A stretch of DNA of 15,167 bases from Flavobacteriales bacterium UBA5869 (lineage in GTDB: Bacteria > Bacteroidota > Bacteroidia > Flavobacteriales_D > Crocinitomicaceae), in assembly GCA_002432565.1 (NCBI GenBank), contig DJFP01000268.1, positions 22,096-37,262 on the forward strand, given 5' to 3'. A program made the translations under genes and the position numbers. This document shows positions 1 to 6,181 of the stretch, in pieces. The first letter of the stretch is position 1. Every line of letters starts with the position of its first letter. Below the pieces are notes generated by a model that saw only the letters and a list, made by a program, of their open reading frames with translations, had not been told where the DNA came from and ran no database searches.

Positions 1-360
1 GGTTCGTCTTTCCTTGCAAGTCATGTCGGACAGAAGAAAGCACGTGAGATTTGGTTCTTATGTGAGCAGTATACGGCAGATGAAGCGGAAAAAATGGGAA
101 TGGTTAACAAGGTTGTTCCGTTAAAAGATTTGGAAGATACAACCGTGCAGTGGTGCCAGACTATCATGAAGCGTTCTCCGTTGGCAGTGCGTATGATCAA
201 AAGAGGTTTGAATGCGGAATTAGACGGGCAAAGAGGTTTGATGGAATTCGCAGGAGATGCTACTTTGATGTACTATTTAATGGAAGAAGCACAGGAAGGA
301 AAACGTGCATTCTTAGAAAAAAGAGAGCCGAATTTCCAGCAATTCCCTAAATTCCCTTAA
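1..360 (+). CDS. menB: 1,4-dihydroxy-2-naphthoyl-CoA synthase, C-terminal part (5' end outside window)
   Basis: This is the last 119 codons of a crotonase-fold enzyme that closes the naphthoate ring from o-succinylbenzoyl-CoA in menaquinone synthesis, in the cytoplasm. The reading frame is open from base 1, so the gene starts upstream of the window. The visible part follows the MenB C-terminus closely: [12 protein letters not shown] near the beginning, [26 protein letters not shown], then [14 protein letters not shown] and the ending [13 protein letters not shown]. The Tyr pair in the YYLMEE segment matches the region of the conserved active-site tyrosine of the family. The Ser/Asp active-site segment lies just upstream of the window and cannot be checked. 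Menaquinone is the usual respiratory quinone of Bacteroidota, which fits the rest of the window. No clear terminator follows; the next gene starts about 100 bases on, after a repetitive spacer. Confidence 0.95.
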   Translation, partial: GSSFLASHVGQKKAREIWFLCEQYTADEAEKMGMVNKVVPLKDLEDTTVQWCQTIMKRSPLAVRMIKRGLNAELDGQRGLMEFAGDATLMYYLMEEAQEGKRAFLEKREPNFQQFPKFP

Positions 361-463
361 CAAGTTCAAACGATCAAAGAGTTCGAAAAGTTCAAAGAGT
401 TCAATGGGTTTAACCTTTTCAACTTTTGAACATTTGAACCTTTAATAATGAAATTATTAAAGA
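361..463. repeat. Repeat-rich spacer with long imperfect inverted repeat (menB-mscS)
   Basis: The spacer is built from variants of GTTCAAA. Positions 364-396 and 409-439 are imperfect reverse complements: with two one-base gaps I count about 27 matching positions of 31. Transcribed RNA could fold into a long, A/U-rich stem-loop just after the menB stop codon. It could serve as a weak transcript end or processing signal for menB, but no clean U-run follows the stem, so I do not call it an intrinsic terminator. Short words of this kind are, in my experience, frequent in Bacteroidota spacers. Confidence 0.6.
440..462. promoter_or_regulatory. Perfect 10-bp inverted repeat abutting the mscS start codon
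   Basis: CTTTAATAAT at 440-449 and ATTATTAAAG at 453-462 are exact reverse complements separated by GAA. The right arm ends one base before the ATG at 464, so it covers the position of the ribosome binding site. In DNA it could be an operator for a dimeric regulator. In RNA it would be a short, almost wholly A-U hairpin hiding the ribosome entry site. Which of these applies, or neither, cannot be read from the sequence. Confidence 0.5.
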
Positions 464-1315
464 ATGGCACTTTTAGACATCGAAGCTGATTTTCAGCGCA
501 TTTTTGGATTTAGTTTAGCAGAAGGCAAACAGTGGTTGGTGAAATCCGGAACGAACCTGATTTTCGCTGTAATTATCCTGCTGGCCGGTTTTTGGATTGC
601 TAAGTGGGTTGGGCGTTTGGTGGTGAAAATCCTGACTCGTGGTAAAGTGGATGCAGGTTTGGTAACCTTCCTGTCGAGTTTGTGTACCATTGTGTTGAAG
701 ATCCTGGTGATTGTGACGGCAATTACCCAGCTGGGAATCGAAATGACATCTTTTGTAGCAATCCTCGGAGCTGCAGGTTTGGCAATCGGTATGGCGTTCT
801 CGGGAACACTTTCCAATTTTGCCGGAGGAGTGATGATCTTGTTGTTCAAACCATTTAAGGTCGGTGATGTGATCTTAACCCAGACCCTGCAGGGAACTGT
901 AAAGGAAATTCAGATTTTCTACACTTACCTGCATACTTCGGATAATAAGGTGATTGTAATCCCGAATGGTCCGATTGCAAACGGTCCGTTGACAAACTTT
1001 ACGAAAGCCAATGTGCGAAGGGTAGACTGGTCCATTCCGATTTCATATGGAGATGATTTTGTAAAAGCACATCAATTGATCCAGAAATACCTGTCTGAAG
1101 ATAAGCGCGTGAAGAAAGATCCGGCACCTTTTGTTGCTTTGGGTGAACTGGGAGCTTCTGTAATGATTACTGTTCGTGCCTGGGCCAAAACAAACGAGTA
1201 CTGGGATGTTTACTACGAGCTGAACAGAAGGATTTACGAGGAATTTTCCAAAGAAGGCTTGAACCTGACTTCCCCGCAGGAACACGTTATTCAAATGCAA
1301 CCCACAAAAGCATGA
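464..1315 (+). CDS. mscS: MscS-family small-conductance mechanosensitive channel
   Basis: This 283-residue protein is an inner-membrane channel of the MscS family, which opens under membrane tension to release solutes during osmotic downshock. Three membrane segments are visible: about residues 30-50, 66-92 and the pore helix 96-130. The pore helix is rich in Gly and Ala (ILGAAGLAIGMAFSGTLSNF) and is followed by the family's FKPFKVGD turn into the beta domain. The cytoplasmic vestibule follows with GTVKEIQIFYTYLHTSDN and VIVIPNGPIANGPLTNFT, close to the VQIF and IPNG motifs of Escherichia coli MscS. The length matches the short MscS type (E. coli MscS is 286 residues). The ATG at 464 follows an A-rich stretch and a perfect inverted repeat. 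The stop codon overlaps the next gene in an ATGA, so the two genes are probably translated together. Confidence 0.93.
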   Translation: MALLDIEADFQRIFGFSLAEGKQWLVKSGTNLIFAVIILLAGFWIAKWVGRLVVKILTRGKVDAGLVTFLSSLCTIVLKILVIVTAITQLGIEMTSFVAILGAAGLAIGMAFSGTLSNFAGGVMILLFKPFKVGDVILTQTLQGTVKEIQIFYTYLHTSDNKVIVIPNGPIANGPLTNFTKANVRRVDWSIPISYGDDFVKAHQLIQKYLSEDKRVKKDPAPFVALGELGASVMITVRAWAKTNEYWDVYYELNRRIYEEFSKEGLNLTSPQEHVIQMQPTKA

Positions 1316-1755
1316 CAGATTTAAAGCAGCATCCGATTATCAAGCAATACATTATCTGGAATCGCTTCGGAGATCTACTGGGAATGGATTTTGAAGTAAT
1401 CGAAAAGGGACATGTGATCTACAAAATGGCCATTTCCAGGGAGCATTTGGCAACTCCGTTTGCTGCTCACGGTGGTTCTGTTGCTGCACTGATTGATGCT
1501 GCGCTTGGAGTGGCTTGTTTGACGGAAGTTTGTGAGGATATGAAAGTGGTTTCGACTGTTAATCTGACAATTTCTTATTTAAATCCGGCTCACAAGGATG
1601 ATCTGTTGACTGCCGACGCAAAGGTTACAAAATCCGGGAAACGTATTTTGTTCGTGGAAGGAAAAGTGAAAAACCAAAAAGGAGATTTAGTAGCTACTGC
1701 TTCGGCCACGATGAATGCATATCCGGTTTCGAAGATCAGCGAGAAAGTATTTTAG
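1312..1755 (+). CDS. PaaI/YbgC-like hotdog-fold thioesterase
   Basis: This 147-residue protein has the length and pattern of single-domain hotdog thioesterases of the PaaI group, which hydrolyse acyl-CoA or aryl-CoA thioesters in the cytoplasm. The signature is HGGSVAALIDAALGVAC at about residues 53-69: His53-Gly-Gly opens the hot-dog helix and Asp62 lies where the family's catalytic acid is usually placed. Later strands read TVNLTISYLNPAHKDDLL and KVTKSGKRILFVEGKV, also typical. The substrate cannot be told from sequence. With menB upstream, a DHNA-CoA thioesterase role in menaquinone synthesis is possible, since hotdog enzymes perform that step elsewhere, but the mscS gene lies between and this stays a guess. 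The start codon overlaps the mscS stop (ATGA), which implies translational coupling. No terminator-like hairpin appears until about 200 bases downstream. Confidence 0.88.
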   Translation: MTDLKQHPIIKQYIIWNRFGDLLGMDFEVIEKGHVIYKMAISREHLATPFAAHGGSVAALIDAALGVACLTEVCEDMKVVSTVNLTISYLNPAHKDDLLTADAKVTKSGKRILFVEGKVKNQKGDLVATASATMNAYPVSKISEKVF

Positions 1756-1756
1756 G

Positions 1757-1788
1757 AATTCCGAATGCCTGATTCCGGATTCCGAATT
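1757..1788. repeat. Short direct repeats of ATTCCG(AAT)
   Basis: AATTCCGAAT at 1757-1766 returns as ATTCCGAATT at 1779-1788, with a partial copy GATTCCGG at 1771-1778. The repeats begin one base after the thioesterase stop codon. They are direct repeats, with only a weak inverted component, so a terminator role is unlikely. Confidence 0.6.
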
Positions 1789-1927
1789 GATTGTTATTTC
1801 TCCAATCTGTAACCGAAAGACATCCCTCCAATTCATTCAAGTTTAGTTGTTTCATAGATCAAAGGAGGATCAAGCGTAGACCACCCGACTTACACCCGAC
1901 TATAGAGTGTGTTTTGTACCAATTCTT

Positions 1928-1939
1928 AACAGGCCTGTT
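1928..1939. repeat. 12-bp perfect palindrome AACAGGCCTGTT
   Basis: AACAGG followed directly by CCTGTT is its own reverse complement. One more A/T step on each side almost extends it (TTAAC to the left, GTTTAA to the right). With no loop it would be a DNA-level site for a dimeric protein rather than an RNA hairpin. It stands 17 bases left of the terminator-like hairpin. No function is evident. Confidence 0.5.
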
Positions 1940-1955
1940 TAATGGGGTTTCAAAC

Positions 1956-1995
1956 AAAAAAGGGGCCGTGAGTAGAGTCGACTCATCCTTTTTTT
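1956..1995. terminator. Terminator-like hairpin, usable in both directions
   Basis: Six A and two G at 1956-1963 pair with CC plus a run of seven T at 1987-1995. Inside this outer stem, TGAGT (1969-1973) pairs with ACTCA (1981-1985) around a seven-base loop, leaving GGCCG opposite a single T as an internal bulge. A stem with an A-run before it and a T-run after it can end transcripts arriving from either side, which suits its place between the convergent thioesterase and folP genes. The internal bulge weakens it, and it lies 200 bases past the thioesterase stop. Confidence 0.6.
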
Positions 1996-2044
1996 AACTT
2001 TTAAGGAGACTGAGTGGAACCGGATTCTTCTCACAAATGTATAA

Positions 2045-2079
2045 GCCAACTAAAAACTAATCAAGAATGTTTCCTTGAT
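2045..2079 (-). terminator. folP: Candidate folP terminator hairpin
   Basis: ATCAAG at 2060-2065 and CTTGAT at 2074-2079 form a six-bp stem with an eight-base loop, beginning eight bases past the folP stop codon in the folP direction. On the minus strand the stem is followed by a T-rich stretch (TTAGTTTTTAG). The stem is short and poor in G-C pairs, so it would be a weak terminator, perhaps backed up by the stronger hairpin at 1956-1995. Confidence 0.4.
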
Positions 2080-2086
2080 AATTGAG

Positions 2087-2956
2087 TCATTTATAATTGA
2101 TAATTTCACACAGTTTCACCGTCTCAACAGCTTCTTTCACATCGTGTACACGCAGGATATCTGCTCCTTTATTGAGAGCAATGGTGTTTAAAACAGTGGT
2201 TCCGTTCAATGAATCCGTTGGATCGATTCCCAAAGTGTTGTAAATCATAGATTTCCGCGAAATACCAACTAAGATGGGGCATTCGAACAGTTGAAAAGCT
2301 TCCAGGAATGAAAATAGTTCGAGATTTTGTTCGCTGTTCTTGGCAAAGCCAAAGCCAGGATCAATAATTATATCGTTAAGTCCGGCTGCTCTTGCTCTTT
2401 CAAGCTGTGTTCCCAATTCAACGATTACGTCACGAAGAATGTTGTCGTAGCGGTTCAATTTAGCCATGGTTTGCGGCGTTCCTCGCATGTGCATCAATAC
2501 ATAAGGGACCCGGTGTGCTGCTGTAATTGAAAATAGCTCCGGGTTGATCAGTCCGCCACTGATGTCATTGATCAAATGAATACCTTGTTGAAGGGCATAA
2601 GAAGCAACTCCGGATTGAAAAGTATCAACACTGATTTTTACGTCCGGGTAGGTTTCCAGCGCATAGGCTATTGCGAATTTAATCCGCTCAATTTCCTCTT
2701 GTTCGGAAATGTGCTCAGCACCCGGCCGGCTCGAGTAACCTCCTATATCTAACCAAGTTGCACCGTTCTTCACATGCAGATCTATGAGTTTTTGCTGTTT
2801 TTCAATGGTCGTACTTCTGCTGTCCGGGTAGAAAGAATCCGGCGTACAATTGACAATTCCCATCACCTGCGGGGTGGAAATAGTGAATAACTTACCACGG
2901 ATGTTTAGAACCCGTTCTCGTGAAAAAGTTGTATTTTCAGACCTTAAAAATTCCAT
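2087..2956 (-). CDS. folP: Dihydropteroate synthase
   Basis: This 289-residue cytoplasmic TIM-barrel enzyme joins p-aminobenzoate to 6-hydroxymethyl-7,8-dihydropterin pyrophosphate in folate synthesis and is the target of sulfonamides. The motifs come in the family order: MGIVNCTPDSF (residues 32-42), LDIGGYSSRPGAE (69-81), SVDTF (109-113), INDISGG (129-135), IIDPGFGFAKN (197-207), GISRKS (231-236) and RVHD (269-272). The residues that bind pterin and phosphate in known structures are all present: Asn36, Asp70, Asp110, Asn130, Asp199, Lys235, Arg269 and His271. The usual DGG after TPDSF is replaced by DSR, and the usual GGEST reads GGYSS; I recall similar wording in other Bacteroidota. About 20 residues precede the first barrel strand. 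The gene is head to head with the DUF1599 gene, only 10 bases away, so its promoter must lie inside that gene. Confidence 0.96.
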   Translation of the reverse strand: MEFLRSENTTFSRERVLNIRGKLFTISTPQVMGIVNCTPDSFYPDSRSTTIEKQQKLIDLHVKNGATWLDIGGYSSRPGAEHISEQEEIERIKFAIAYALETYPDVKISVDTFQSGVASYALQQGIHLINDISGGLINPELFSITAAHRVPYVLMHMRGTPQTMAKLNRYDNILRDVIVELGTQLERARAAGLNDIIIDPGFGFAKNSEQNLELFSFLEAFQLFECPILVGISRKSMIYNTLGIDPTDSLNGTTVLNTIALNKGADILRVHDVKEAVETVKLCEIINYK

Positions 2957-2966
2957 ACTTGCATAG

Positions 2967-3503
2967 ATGATACAAACATCGGAACAATATCAACACATCG
3001 TACAGGGTTGTAGAGAAATTTTCCTTAAAAAAACCATCGATTACGGAACTTCCTGGCGGATTGCGCGAGCGAGCAGTTTAACGGACCAGATCTTCATAAA
3101 GGCAAACCGAATCCGGACCATACAGGAAACAGGAGAGAATAAAGTCGGAGAAAGCATCGAAGGTGAATTCGGAGCGATGGTAAATTACTGTATCATGGCC
3201 ATTATTCAGTCCCGGTCAACAGATAATATGGGGCTTGAACTAAGTGCTGAGCAAGCGGAAATCTTGTACGACCAGGTTGCTTTGGAAGCTTTTCAGCTGA
3301 TGGAGAAAAAGAACCACGATTACGGGGAGGCATGGAGGGATATGCGGGTAAGCTCGTTGACTGATATGATCCTTATGAAGCTGCTGCGAATCAAGCAGAT
3401 TGAGGATAATGGAGGGAAAACGATCGCATCGGAGGGAATTGAATCGAACTATTTTGATATTCTGAACTATTCTATTTTTGCTTTAATACACCTCACCCTT
3501 TAA
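2967..3503 (+). CDS. DUF1599 protein with two tandem DUF1599 repeats
   Basis: This 178-residue, probably all-helical protein consists of two copies of one unit. Residues 21-81 and 114-175 share, in order, DYGxxWR (25-31 and 118-124), SSLTD (36-40 and 129-133), K..RI..I (45-52 and 138-145), an E-x2-E pair (62/65 and 156/159) and NY.I.A.I near the end. I recognise this as DUF1599, which has been grouped with nucleotide-modification-associated domains; its biochemistry is not known to me. The E-x2-E followed by Asp164 in the second copy recalls metal-binding positions of MazG-like helical pyrophosphohydrolases. The first copy has Ala70 where the second has Asp164, so only the second may be catalytic. 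The ATG at 2967 is preceded by an in-frame TAG at 2964-2966, so the start cannot lie further upstream. The next gene starts 13 bases after the stop. Confidence 0.85.
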   Translation: MIQTSEQYQHIVQGCREIFLKKTIDYGTSWRIARASSLTDQIFIKANRIRTIQETGENKVGESIEGEFGAMVNYCIMAIIQSRSTDNMGLELSAEQAEILYDQVALEAFQLMEKKNHDYGEAWRDMRVSSLTDMILMKLLRIKQIEDNGGKTIASEGIESNYFDILNYSIFALIHLTL

Positions 3504-3516
3504 ACTTTTGGTTTCT

Positions 3517-5418
3517 ATGAAAACTACACGAACCATTTCAGGACATTCACTACCACTCAATGTCCTGTTTGTTATCTTAAACCTTGCCGGATTAACACTT
3601 ACAACAATGGGCTTTCACGATCATTTTGAAGCTCAGAAATTGTTATTCGTAAGTATTGGTTTTGTCTTGATGCTGTTTTCTGCAGTAGCTTTGATCTTCT
3701 TCAAGGGAAAATTGATGATTGCTACTGTTTCCCGCGTTATTGTCGGAAGTTTGTTTATCGTTTCCGGATTAATCAAGGCAAATGACCCGCTTGGCTTTTC
3801 CTATAAGCTGGAAGAATATTTTGAAGACGGTGCATTGGCTTACCGGATCAAAGAGTTTTTTGGTACTCCCGGCTTCTCCCTGGAATATTTTATTCAGCAT
3901 GCGCTGGTACTTTCGGTAATCATTTGCATTGCCGAGATCGTGTTGGGAGTTTTGGTATTGATAGGAGGGAAAATGCGGCTGGTGAGCTGGTCATTGGTGA
4001 TCCTGATGTTGTTCTTTACATTCCTTACCTGGCATACATCTACCTGTGATTCAAAAACAAAGTTTACAGACCGGGATACCTATTCGCTCACAAACGCTAA
4101 AGAAGCATCACTTGCAGATACAAAAATCGAGGAAGCCAAAACGAATAAGGACATTAAGATTCTTTCAAAGAATGCCAATGAAGTGGTCGTTGAAGAGCTA
4201 AAAGCGCCCCAATGCGTAACAGATTGCGGCTGTTTCGGAGATGCCATGAAAGGTTCGGTGGGAAGATCCTTAACTCCGAAAGAATCTCTCTGGAAGGACA
4301 TCGTTTTGCTTTACCTGGTTATCTGGATCTTTGCCGCTCAGGGAATTATCAAACCCAATAATGTGCGCCAAAACTGGATTTATGTTCCGGTTTCAATGCT
4401 GTTGATTGCCGCATTATCCTGGGTATTCGATTGGTATTTCCCGATAATCTTCTCATTGACAGCTATATTGGCTGCTTTATGGATTTACCGCTTCCGGAAT
4501 AAACGGATCGGGAACCATTACAGCTCGGCACTGATTGTTACATGCTTGTGCGGAATTTTCATTTGGTATGTCCTGAAATATGATCCTTTGCGCGATTACC
4601 GATCTTACGCAGTTGGGAATTACCTGCCTGACCTGGCTAAAAACGGCGATCCGGGTAAATACCAAAGCTTGCTGGTATACAAAAACATCAAAACCGGCGA
4701 GAAAAAGGAGTACGATGGTTCGAGCAAAGAATTTATGGCTTCCAAGATTTGGGAAAAGACGAATGAATGGAAATACCTGGAAATGATCAATAAGGAGATT
4801 ATCCCCATGAGGCTTCCTTCCATTGATACGGCGCAATTCAATCCGTCGAGAAGCATTAAAGCCTTGTCGGAAGACGAGCTGCAGCTGGATGCAGTGAAAA
4901 AACAACTGAAGAATACCCGAGTAACCGGACTTCGTTTGGAAGATAAAGTGACTATGGAACGAACAGAGATTCCGGAGATAGAATACAACGTGGAGTCCTA
5001 TCCGCCTGATACCTATACAATCCTGGATACCATTGAGGTGGAAAACCCGGAATTGTCCGATGTAAGTATCCGTAAGTTCTTGTTTACCGCACCAAAAGTG
5101 ATAGTTGTTTTCTCCAAAAACCTGAAAGAGTTTGATTTGGGGCACCTGAACGAAATTAAGTCTATAGCAGCGTCCGCTAAAAAAGCGGGTGTTCCTTTCG
5201 TAATGGTAGTTGGTTCGGGAGATGAAGAGATTGCCGCATTTAAAAAGAAACACAACCTGCATGTACCTTTCTTTATCAATGACGGAATAGAATTAAAAGC
5301 CGTTTCACGTGTAAACCCGGCATTGATGGTGTTGAAACACGGACGTGTAAAAGGAAAATATACCGGTAATTCGTTGCCGACATTTAATTGGATTCAAAGT
5401 AATTTATTAGCAAAATAA
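3517..5418 (+). CDS. BT_3928-type DoxX/MauE-like membrane protein with C-terminal thioredoxin-like domain
   Basis: This protein of about 633 residues has roughly eight membrane segments (near residues 13-33, 42-62, 69-88, 128-150, 155-173, 262-279, 287-323 as a pair, and 337-354). The DoxX-like core shows RVIVGSLFIVSGLIKANDPLG at 73-93, then KLEEYF. A soluble loop of about 85 residues carries Cys177 and the cluster CVTDCGCFGD (Cys233, Cys237, Cys239), as in MauE/DoxX-type redox proteins. Residues from about 515 to the end look like a thioredoxin fold (PKVIVVFS, PFVMVVGS, VNPALMVLKHGRVKGKY with a likely cis-Pro) but have no CxxC. I recognise the architecture and the place before tpiA from the Bacteroides family named after BT_3928; its role is unproven, and redox work at the membrane is an inference. 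I chose the ATG at 3517; an in-frame TTG at 3508 would add three residues. It ends one base before tpiA. Confidence 0.8.
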   Translation: MKTTRTISGHSLPLNVLFVILNLAGLTLTTMGFHDHFEAQKLLFVSIGFVLMLFSAVALIFFKGKLMIATVSRVIVGSLFIVSGLIKANDPLGFSYKLEEYFEDGALAYRIKEFFGTPGFSLEYFIQHALVLSVIICIAEIVLGVLVLIGGKMRLVSWSLVILMLFFTFLTWHTSTCDSKTKFTDRDTYSLTNAKEASLADTKIEEAKTNKDIKILSKNANEVVVEELKAPQCVTDCGCFGDAMKGSVGRSLTPKESLWKDIVLLYLVIWIFAAQGIIKPNNVRQNWIYVPVSMLLIAALSWVFDWYFPIIFSLTAILAALWIYRFRNKRIGNHYSSALIVTCLCGIFIWYVLKYDPLRDYRSYAVGNYLPDLAKNGDPGKYQSLLVYKNIKTGEKKEYDGSSKEFMASKIWEKTNEWKYLEMINKEIIPMRLPSIDTAQFNPSRSIKALSEDELQLDAVKKQLKNTRVTGLRLEDKVTMERTEIPEIEYNVESYPPDTYTILDTIEVENPELSDVSIRKFLFTAPKVIVVFSKNLKEFDLGHLNEIKSIAASAKKAGVPFVMVVGSGDEEIAAFKKKHNLHVPFFINDGIELKAVSRVNPALMVLKHGRVKGKYTGNSLPTFNWIQSNLLAK

Positions 5419-5419
5419 C

Positions 5420-6181
5420 ATGCGCTCAAAAATTGTAGCCGGAAATTGGAAGATGAATTTGTCTCAAAGCGAGGCAAAAGAATTGTGCAAAGAAGTAAAC
5501 AGCATGAACATTGGTTCGGACATAGAAGTCTATATTTTTCCACCGATGTTGTATGTGAGTGACTGTAAAGCACTTTCTACGAATATAAAAGTAGGAGCTC
5601 AGAATGCATACCCGAAAGATACCGGTGCTTTTACCGGTGAGGTGAGTATGTGGCAGTTGAAAGAAGCCGGAATTGAAGCGGTTTTGATCGGCCACTCCGA
5701 AAGAAGGGAATATTTCAACGAAGACAATGCATTTCTAAAACAAAAACTGGATGCGGCCCTTGTTCATGGCATCAGGCCTTTCTTTTGCTGTGGCGAACCT
5801 CTTGAAATCCGTGAAAACGGTTCTTTTTTGGACTATGTCAAAAAACAACTGGAAGAAAGCGTGTTCCACCTTTCCGCAGCTGATTTTGCAAAAGTAGTAC
5901 TCGCATATGAACCTATCTGGGCAATTGGAACGGGGAAAACAGCAAGTACAGAGCAGGCAGAAGAAATGCATGCAGCTATCAGATCGTGGATCGAAGAGCG
6001 CTACGGAAAAGAAATTGCGGTTAATTCTGCTATTTTATACGGTGGAAGTTGTAACCCTGGCAATGCTCAGGCGTTATTCGCATGCGAAAATGTAGATGGA
6101 GGATTGATCGGAGGGGCGTCTTTGAAAGCTGCTGATTTTTCCGTTTTAGTAGCTGAAGGAACATGGACTATTTTGAATTAA
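5420..6181 (+). CDS. tpiA: Triosephosphate isomerase
   Basis: This 253-residue cytoplasmic TIM barrel interconverts dihydroxyacetone phosphate and glyceraldehyde 3-phosphate in glycolysis and gluconeogenesis. All catalytic residues are visible: Asn9 and Lys11 in AGNWKMN, the electrophile His92 in IGHSERR, and the base Glu164 in LAYEPIWAIGTGKTA, where the second half is the flexible lid loop. The phosphate-binding strands follow as ILYGGSCNPGNA (205-216) and DGGLIGGASL (226-235). The length is normal for bacteria. The ATG lies one base after the preceding stop, and the last 19 bases overlap the start of prmA in another frame, so the three genes surely share a transcript. Dihydroxyacetone phosphate also supplies glycerol 3-phosphate, the substrate of plsY further down the same run of genes, though that link may be chance. 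Confidence 0.98.
   Translation: MRSKIVAGNWKMNLSQSEAKELCKEVNSMNIGSDIEVYIFPPMLYVSDCKALSTNIKVGAQNAYPKDTGAFTGEVSMWQLKEAGIEAVLIGHSERREYFNEDNAFLKQKLDAALVHGIRPFFCCGEPLEIRENGSFLDYVKKQLEESVFHLSAADFAKVVLAYEPIWAIGTGKTASTEQAEEMHAAIRSWIEERYGKEIAVNSAILYGGSCNPGNAQALFACENVDGGLIGGASLKAADFSVLVAEGTWTILN

Larger units (their letters stand above)
1756..2086. other. Gene-free convergent spacer with repeats and hairpins
   Basis: This 331-base stretch separates the convergent thioesterase and folP genes. Small open frames exist on both strands, but none shows a convincing start, family pattern or conserved motif. From left to right it holds three close copies of ATTCCG (1759-1784), an AAGGAGG word at about 1860 with no start codon after it, a 12-bp palindrome at 1928-1939, a hairpin with A-run and T-run flanks at 1956-1995, and a second hairpin at 2060-2079. 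The middle part (about 1850-1955) looks unlike its neighbours and could be the decayed remains of an inserted element, but nothing in it can be named. Confidence 0.6.

Noticed and set aside
361..463. Repeats after menB considered as a CRISPR-like array
   Set aside because: The repeat words are only about seven bases, degenerate, and not separated by spacers of even length; no cas gene is in the window.
1736..1855. A 39-codon minus-strand frame starting MKQLNLNELEGCLSV, reminiscent of leader regions of small Bacteroidota precursor peptides
   Set aside because: It has no ribosome binding signal, runs through the ATTCCG repeats into the thioesterase 3' end, and has no modification or export genes nearby. 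The likeness covers about ten residues and can be chance.
1857..1876. AAGGAGG flanked by GATCAA, considered as a ribosome binding site or the end of a 16S rRNA gene
   Set aside because: No start codon follows at a useful distance. The match to the 16S 3' end on the other strand covers only a few bases and no rRNA sequence adjoins it.
1791..1997. A 68-codon plus-strand frame in the spacer starting at TTG
   Set aside because: It has a weak start and no recognisable family or motif, and it runs straight through the palindrome and terminator-like hairpin, ending in its T-run. It looks non-coding.
4477..5262. Long minus-strand open frame opposite the BT_3928-type gene
   Set aside because: The plus-strand protein has clear membrane and domain patterns across the same bases. 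The opposite frame has no recognisable motif and is a by-product of codon bias.
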